A stretch of DNA of 64,000 nucleotides from Streptomyces pyxinicus (GTDB lineage: Bacteria > Actinomycetota > Actinomycetes > Streptomycetales > Streptomycetaceae), in the NCBI RefSeq assembly GCF_024753135.1, contig NZ_JANUGP010000027.1, positions 53,621 through 117,620 on the forward strand. Direction: 5' to 3'. Of this stretch, positions 59,311-64,000 are shown in pieces. Below the pieces are notes generated by a model that was not told the origin of the DNA, ran no database searches, and saw only the letters and a program-made list of their open reading frames with translations. The translations under genes were made by a program, and so were the position numbers. Numbering within the stretch: position 1 is the first letter of the stretch; the number at the start of each line of letters is the position of its first letter.

Positions 59311-59329
59311 GCCTGATCGAGGATCAGGC
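59311..59329 (-). terminator. short perfect hairpin at the end of a gene remnant
   Basis: GCCTGATC-GAG-GATCAGGC, an 8-bp stem overlapping the stop of the minus-strand remnant that ends at 59324. Confidence 0.6.
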
Positions 59330-59525
59330 CTTCTTCGTCTCCTGGTAGTGGGCCGGGTCGGTGACCTGCGGGGTTCTTCCTTGTGGGGCGCTGACCTGGC
59401 CTTTTGCTGATGGCTGGTGATGGGCCGAGATGGTCCTGATCGGGTGTCCTGCGGACTGCGTGCGGACTGCGCGTTCGGGACGTACGAAGCGTCTTGACCT
59501 GAAACTTCCGTCGTTGGGGCGCTGT
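59324..59525 (-). pseudogene. C-terminal remnant of an unidentified gene, cut by the IS
   Basis: An open minus-strand frame of about 65 codons, cut at the left IS end and finishing at a proper stop and hairpin. It includes RPERAVRTQSAGHPIRTISA and ends VTDPAHYQETKKA. It carries the first copy of the 27-bp direct repeat (59441-59467). No start or domain can be identified. Confidence 0.4.
59441..59467 (+). repeat. direct repeat copy 1, possible attachment-site-like sequence
   Basis: CGGGTGTCCTGCGGACTG-CG-TGCGGAC. Copy 2 at 61845-61871 is identical apart from the two middle bases. The copies are 2404 bases apart and bracket the IS and the HTH gene. Confidence 0.8.
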
Positions 59526-60255
59526 CAGTGAGCCTTTTCAGCGTTACCTCTCCAGGGTGAGGATCGCGGCAGATCGCGCTGAGGCGGGTTGGGCTGCAGC
59601 GGGCGTGGCGGAGGATTCGCCAGGACTTCAGGCGGGCGACTCCGCGTTCGGCCGGGCCCGGGCGGCGGGCAGGGCGCGGTGACGGTGCGCTCGGTGGGGG
59701 TGAGTTCATCGTTCGGTGGGCGGCGTTTGGCGGTGGTGGCCCAGGCGCCGGTGCAGGCCAGGTCGGCGAGGAGGGGGACGCCTTGGCGCTCGCAGATCCA
59801 GATGATCCGGTGGGTGCGGGCTGCGGTCAGGTCGTGGGTCCGGCCCGACAGCGCCGGCGACAGCCACAGGATCCGCCTGGCGGGATCGGTGAGGACCTGC
59901 ACGTTCACGCCGTGCCGTTTGTGCTTGGCGGAGTAGTCGGCCCGCCCGTCGCCGACCCGGTCGCACTCGGCGAGGTGTCCGACGACGGTGGTGACGTAGG
60001 CGTGGGCGGTTCCGACGGACACCCCGAACCCGGCAGCGATCTCGGCGAGGGTGTCGTGCCGCCGGAGGTGAACCGGAGCGACCAGAGCCCACCGGTGCGG
60101 CGGCACAGGTCGAGTGCGGCAGGACAGGGAACCAACGGGGCTCCTGAGCTGCTGAGTTGAGACGTTAGACACCTCTCTCAACGGCACGGGAGCCTCGTGC
60201 GTTGCGGGCGCCGACCGCGTCACCCAACCGGTGCGCACTCTGAAAAGGCTCAGTG
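59526..60255. mobile_element. decayed IS5-like insertion sequence, about 730 bp
   Basis: Terminal inverted repeats CAGTGAGCCTTTTCAG (59526-59541) and CTGAAAAGGCTCAGTG (60240-60255) match at 15 of 16 positions. The single transposase frame inside is broken. No target-site duplication is obvious. Confidence 0.82.
59530..60172 (-). pseudogene. degenerate DDE transposase (DDE_Tnp_4-like)
   Basis: Readable parts are LRRHDTLAEIAAGFGVSVGTAHAYVTTVVGHLAE, YSAKHKRHGVNVQVLTDPARRILWLSPALSGRTHDLTAARTH and, in another frame, KSWRILRHARCSPTRLSAI then AILTLER, which belong in order to a transposase of about 260 residues. The segment with the first catalytic Asp (between HLAE and YSAKHKRHG) is deleted, and at least two frameshifts separate the C-terminal parts. 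It cannot be active. GTG start near 60172. Confidence 0.8.
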
Positions 60256-60290
60256 GCCAGCTGAGTGCCGTCCGAACCGCCCGAGGCACT

Positions 60291-61277
60291 TCACGCTCCC
60301 GCCGCATGGTCGGCGCCGTTTTCGACATCGTCTGCGTGGACGACGAGGTCCGGTATGGCCATGGAACGCATCAAGGACTGCGTCAGTACCCGGTATGCGC
60401 TGCCCATCCTCACAGGCGGGCACGGGAACGACCCCGCCCTCACCATGCGATAGGCAGTTGTCTTCGCGATTCCCAGGGCTTCGGCAGCAGCCGGCAGATC
60501 AACGAACTTCGGGTACATGTCTGAGGTGTAGTAGTAGTGATTCCCTCCTGTGACAAAGATTCGAGCAAGCATCGTTGCGGAAACCGTTGCATTGTTCAGA
60601 CCTGAACGGCGTCCCGCCCGCAGGTCCGCATGATGTTGCCCGAACGTCTCGGCAAGCCCCCACCTCTGCCAAAGCGCACCGGTGCGCTCACCTCGAATCT
60701 GCTCCATAACGGCCGGATCGCGAGGATTGACCCCGTGGAGGATGGAGGCAGCCTTCAGCGTCGAATCCAGAGAGGCCTCCTCCAGAGACGCCAAAATTTC
60801 CGCGTCGCGTGACGCACTCTCATGCTTGTGCTCGTCGGCACGACGATATGCCTCGTTGACGGCGGTCTTTACCATGAGCCCAGGAACGTCACGGGGAGGA
60901 ACCCCTGACGCCGTCTCTTGCCAAACCGTCAAAGTGGCTTCGAGCATGTCCGAACGCACGTCACCTAGATCACGGTAGAAATTCCTGTGAATATTCCAGG
61001 AGTGTCCACGCAGAAACGGCACCAAACAGTCCACGATAATCATGCGCCACTTATCGTCACCCCGCAGATCTGCCATCCTCCCCATGGCAATCAAAGAATC
61101 CCAAAGATGCGATGACTTCCGCTTGACCCGCGCATCGACCGCTCGACGGCGAAGCTGTTCGTAGGTCGGATGACTCTTGACCTCACACTCCTGAACGTCG
61201 TCCAAGTGGTAGCAGACGAGATTCGTGCCGCAGACTTCGCCCACATACTCCGCCAGCAAATCGAACGCGTCCTTCAC
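60291..61277 (-). CDS. unidentified protein with central sigma-like helices and C-terminal HTH
   Basis: 328 residues; I do not recognise the family. Residues ~100-160 (GDVRSDMLEATLTVWQETASG ... VPGLMVKTAVNEAYRRADEHKHE) look like helices of an RNA-polymerase sigma region. The C-terminus (LPAAAEALGIAKTTAYRMVRAGSFPCPPVRMGSAYRVLTQSLM split over ~270-315) is an excisionase/AlpA-type helix-turn-helix. A good ribosome binding site (AAGGGG) precedes the GTG. Codon use is less GC-biased than the core genes, suggesting transfer. It sits between a decayed IS and a Z1-domain gene, both in the same direction. Confidence 0.8.
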   Translation of the reverse strand: MKDAFDLLAEYVGEVCGTNLVCYHLDDVQECEVKSHPTYEQLRRRAVDARVKRKSSHLWDSLIAMGRMADLRGDDKWRMIIVDCLVPFLRGHSWNIHRNFYRDLGDVRSDMLEATLTVWQETASGVPPRDVPGLMVKTAVNEAYRRADEHKHESASRDAEILASLEEASLDSTLKAASILHGVNPRDPAVMEQIRGERTGALWQRWGLAETFGQHHADLRAGRRSGLNNATVSATMLARIFVTGGNHYYYTSDMYPKFVDLPAAAEALGIAKTTAYRMVRAGSFPCPPVRMGSAYRVLTQSLMRSMAIPDLVVHADDVENGADHAAGA

Positions 61278-61675
61278 TATTTCCCCTTCGAGGTCAAACG
61301 GCTAGCGAGGGGAAACGTATGGTGCTTCACCCGTTCGCGCCACCCAAGATCGCCAATTTTGCACAAGAGCCCGATTTTGCTTTTCCTTGCACTTTTTTGA
61401 CGTCCCGAGATAGCTTGATGGGCGAGAGTGACAACTGTTTGAGAACTCGCAATCGATCTCTCATCACTCACCGTCATCCGGTGAGCGTTCATCACTGAGC
61501 CTTCGCCCTCGGCGTCTGGAGGGGCTGAGCTACGCCACCCCACGCCCGCCCGCGGCGATCCCTCGACGGAAGGAGGTGCCCATGTCATCCCCCGCGCCCG
61601 GTCACCCGGTCACGGCTTCCGTGCGCGCTGACCACACGTCAGGATGTCCAGCACCCATCCAGCACGGGGACGACG
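61278..61675. other. AT-richer upstream region of the HTH gene
   Basis: About 400 bases of noticeably lower GC. On the minus strand TTGTCA-N16-TATCTC (near 61435-61408) is a possible promoter for the HTH gene. A small inverted repeat CTCACC...GGTGAG lies near 61470. A short minus-strand frame ending at 61277 overlaps the HTH start by one base, but I cannot support it as a gene. Confidence 0.4.
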
Positions 61676-61708
61676 AAGGGGGCCGGCCTCGACGGAGCCC
61701 GGCCCCTT
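61676..61708 (-). terminator. hairpin downstream of a gene remnant
   Basis: AAGGGGCCGG-type stem (one bulged G) with a 12-base loop, 23 bases beyond the stop of the minus-strand remnant at 61731. Confidence 0.65.
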
Positions 61709-61730
61709 ATGGCGCGCGGCAGGCACACGG

Positions 61731-61844
61731 CTACACGTTGAAGCGGAACGTCTGCGGCCCGATCCTCACCTGCGGCGGAGCCCAGTTGAGTGCCCTGGCC
61801 AGGTGTTTCTCCGTTGGCGAGCGTTAGTCCCCGACGGTCGCTTG
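61731..61844 (-). pseudogene. C-terminal gene remnant ending ...GPQTFRFNV
   Basis: A minus-strand frame, TEKHLARALNWAPP then QVRIGPQTFRFNV and a stop, with normal codon bias and its own terminator. It has no start of its own and abuts the second copy of the direct repeat. It looks like the tail of a lost gene; the family is not recognised. Confidence 0.4.
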
Positions 61845-61871
61845 CGGGTGTCCTGCGGACTGTCTGCGGAC
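61845..61871 (+). repeat. direct repeat copy 2
   Basis: CGGGTGTCCTGCGGACTG-TC-TGCGGAC, matching 59441-59467 at 25 of 27 positions. Confidence 0.8.
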
Positions 61872-61971
61872 AGCTCGCCCCGCGGCTGGATCAGACGCGG
61901 GTCTGATTCCGCCATCGCCGGAGCCGGGCCTAGTCCTTCCCTGATGTATGGGTGCGGTGTTGCCGCACACG

Positions 61972-64000
61972 TCATGCGCCGTCAGCCCGGAACCGGATGG
62001 CCGGCCCGGATCCGTCGCTGTCCTTACTGTTGGGAGTCAACAGCGCGAAGCCGATGGAGACGCGAGCGGGGTCCACCGGCTGCCGGAGCGCCTGTTCCGG
62101 TTCGATGACGGGATAAAGCAACGCCACACCGCGTTCGCCGTCATTCAGCAGCTCCCGCGCCACCCGGCGGTGGCCGGGGTCGCTGATCGCGCCGAAGACA
62201 CCAGGACTCCGACGAGCACGCCGGAAGAGTGAGATCTCAGGTGTCCCGGGGAGGACTACCTTCAGTGCGTTCTCCGAGGCGAGCTGCGGTGCCACGATCA
62301 GCCACCCAGCCAGGGGCTCCGGGCCAGTGCCGAGGCTACGCAGATAAGCAAGGTGCGGTGCGAAGACCTTTGATTGGTCCCACTCCAGACCGCCCAGCAC
62401 GTCGAGCAGCCGTTCGTGCGTGACGACCGCGGTGAGTGCCGAGAACGAGGCGGCCCTCGTCCCGTCGTGGGCGGGCACCGAAAGCTGCTCCCGTGGTCCG
62501 CACAGAGCCGACAACACAGGCTGCCAACGTTCCGTGTTCCGCTTGATTATGACGCCACCGACAGGAAGTGTGCTCGGCTCGATCCACCTGCCGGGCGAGC
62601 GGATCTCCACAGGCCGCGCATTCGCCATCTTGCTCGCGCTCGTGGGTTTCAGCTCTGGAAGGTACTGGGCCACCAGAGGCCTGATCTGCGACGGCGTGAT
62701 CGTCGGACCGCCGTCCACCGGCTTCGCGTAGTCGGCCAGCTGCGCCCGGAAAGCATCTTCGTCGCGGCAGGCGGCCTCGAACGCCTCGTACAGGTCGATG
62801 CCCTTGTCGCCTCCCGTGCCACGCCCGACATACAGCCGCACCAGGTCCCTGTAGCCATGGCGGAACCCGAACCACCGGCCCATCTGCATGAGAGAGTCGG
62901 CCTGGTTGGTGCTGCGCCGGTAATAGGTGACGGTCAGACCTTCGACGGTGAAGCCGCGGGAGAGCTTGGCTCCTCCCACGAGAATCTTCCACACCGGACG
63001 GCGGTCGAAGTCCACGGTCCCGTTCTCGATGTCTTGGTCGCCGTTGACCACGACGACGGGACCGCCTTCCGCTTCGATGCGGCTGTGTGCCTCTCGGAGG
63101 TAGGGCACCAGGTCGCCGAAGTCCGCCGGATTCACGAACCCGTCGTGGTGGTGGGCCGAGACGCGAACGAAGTCGGACTCGAACAGAGCCCGCAGCCGTC
63201 CGAGCCCGCGTTCCCCCTCCTGCTGGTCCGCGTGCCAGAGCCGGGCGATCCTGTGGGCGCTCTCGCGGTGGTCGGCCCTCCGTACGGACTCATGGACGAG
63301 CATCGTGTGGTGGCGGTAGCCGATGGCACTCGGGTCGTGCGCCTCACGGTATAGCTTGACCGTCGCCGACAGGAGGAAGGCGTCCAGTGCCTGGCGCAGG
63401 TACACGTCGCCGTCTTCCCCGGTCTCCTCCATGGGCCGGACGTGTGCGAGCTCTCTCGAGTCGGCGACCGTCCGCTTGTGCACCGGAATGCGGGAGTCGA
63501 AGTCGTGGAACTCGCGCGCCCCCATGTAGCCGGACGGGCGGGGCAGAGCGATGATGAAGTCCTTCGGAAACAGATCGTCCTGATCGGTCGGGTTGATCAG
63601 GACGTTCGCGAACGGAGTGGCGGTGTAGGCGACGTACTGGGCACGCGGGAGCAGCCCGAGCAGTTCGGAGATGAGGCCGTTGATCGCCGTCCGGTCGGCA
63701 CCCTCCCGTCCGCTCCCGGAGTGTGCCGTGTTCACCGATCCGTGGTCCGACTCATCGTCAACGATAAGGACGGGAATCTCTTCGAGCTGTCGCCCCAGCC
63801 GCCGGAGATCGCTGACGACCTTTGCCAGCACCGCCTTGTTCTTCTTCACCACCATCAGCCGCGCCGCGCTGCGGTGCAGGTTGTGGGGGTTGTGTAACGG
63901 CAGGGCGGGATCGGCTCTCTCGAATTCGAGCGCAGTGATGCCCTGACGCAGCGTCTGGTAGTCATCGTTCCGGGTAGTGAGCCGGATGATGTCGAACGCG
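61972..64000 (-). CDS. Z1-domain SF2 helicase-like ATPase, 5' end beyond the window
   Basis: The C-terminal ~675 residues of a larger protein (usual family size about 900); the frame stays open to 64000. Helicase motifs seen: IVDDESD (Walker B/motif II type), YVAYTATPFANVLINP (motif III-like), and KILVGGAKLSRGFTVEGLTVTYYRR with QMGRWFGFRHGY (motifs V-VI). Walker A must lie outside the window. Z1 proteins occur with DNA methylases, PD-(D/E)XK nucleases and MORC-like ATPases in restriction or defence clusters. One TTA codon (63895-63897) would tie translation to bldA. Confidence 0.88.
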   Translation of the reverse strand, partial: AFDIIRLTTRNDDYQTLRQGITALEFERADPALPLHNPHNLHRSAARLMVVKKNKAVLAKVVSDLRRLGRQLEEIPVLIVDDESDHGSVNTAHSGSGREGADRTAINGLISELLGLLPRAQYVAYTATPFANVLINPTDQDDLFPKDFIIALPRPSGYMGAREFHDFDSRIPVHKRTVADSRELAHVRPMEETGEDGDVYLRQALDAFLLSATVKLYREAHDPSAIGYRHHTMLVHESVRRADHRESAHRIARLWHADQQEGERGLGRLRALFESDFVRVSAHHHDGFVNPADFGDLVPYLREAHSRIEAEGGPVVVVNGDQDIENGTVDFDRRPVWKILVGGAKLSRGFTVEGLTVTYYRRSTNQADSLMQMGRWFGFRHGYRDLVRLYVGRGTGGDKGIDLYEAFEAACRDEDAFRAQLADYAKPVDGGPTITPSQIRPLVAQYLPELKPTSASKMANARPVEIRSPGRWIEPSTLPVGGVIIKRNTERWQPVLSALCGPREQLSVPAHDGTRAASFSALTAVVTHERLLDVLGGLEWDQSKVFAPHLAYLRSLGTGPEPLAGWLIVAPQLASENALKVVLPGTPEISLFRRARRSPGVFGAISDPGHRRVARELLNDGERGVALLYPVIEPEQALRQPVDPARVSIGFALLTPNSKDSDGSGPAIRFRADGA

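Noticed and set aside
59526..60255. Active transposon
   Set aside because: Inverted repeats are good, but the transposase lacks the first catalytic Asp region and is frameshifted.
61277..61588. 103-codon minus-strand frame ending at the HTH gene start
   Set aside because: One-base overlap with the HTH start is suggestive, but the N-terminal part has no ribosome binding site and no recognisable domain.

Overview
The window is high-GC actinobacterial chromosome, almost certainly Streptomyces. Evidence: near-universal G/C third codon positions, GTG starts, ATGA/GTGA-coupled genes, and a set of genus markers (sigR-rsrA with the exact Streptomyces anti-sigma cysteine pattern, wblE, sigH-prsH, dasR, nrdABS behind a cobalamin riboswitch, epi-isozizaene synthase plus CYP170). 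As far as I recall, the gene order follows the S. coelicolor region around SCO5208 (hisN) to SCO5250; synteny statements are from memory, not from a search.

Layout. 0-10 kb: small membrane protein, PDZ/Lon-like protease, PPA1309 protein, a UPF0182 membrane protein, two identical initiator tRNA genes on either side of a TPR protein, a divergent catR-like/catalase pair with a clear operator, and a CBS protein. 10-22 kb: hisN, TetR, a complete peptide-type ABC importer (lipoprotein divergent from two permeases and a fused ATPase), an SMR exporter, rsgA, aroA, an M50-like protease, an SRAP protein and an alpha/beta hydrolase. 22-28 kb: sigR-rsrA thiol-stress system with a perfect sigma-R promoter, two HD-domain membrane proteins separated by a ~170-bp tandem repeat, a TPR protein and peptide deformylase. 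28-36 kb: the albaflavenone pair and nrdABS with tandem NrdR boxes and a B12 riboswitch. 36-41 kb: carboxylate symporter, DUF3311 partner, dasR, nagB, TetR, with three DasR operators. 41-50 kb: PdtaS-like kinase, wblE, lipid kinase, sigH-prsH, zinc finger, Na+/H+ antiporter, D-cysteine desulfhydrase-like enzyme and an amidase. 50.9-53.6 kb: a Family 2B encapsulin-type shell protein followed by a polyprenyl synthetase with a long flexible N-terminus, a probable nanocompartment for isoprenoid chemistry. 53.8-58.6 kb: small proteins, DUF952, two VOC proteins, AraC, phosphate permease and GNAT.

From about 58.6 kb the sequence changes character: gene fragments, a decayed IS, a 27-bp imperfect direct repeat 2.4 kb apart, an unusual lower-GC HTH protein of unknown function and, running off the right edge, a Z1-domain SF2 ATPase of the kind found in restriction/defence islands. 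This looks like the margin of an accessory or defence island.

How the parts work together: much of the window is stress and nutrient sensing (CatR for peroxide, SigR/RsrA for thiol oxidation, SigH/PrsH for osmotic/developmental stress, DasR for aminosugars, NrdR plus B12 for deoxynucleotide supply). Two terpenoid modules (albaflavenone; encapsulin-polyprenyl synthase) supply specialised metabolism. The clearest targets for new biology are the encapsulin pair, the rearranged dasR-nagB locus with an orphan operator, and the right-hand island.
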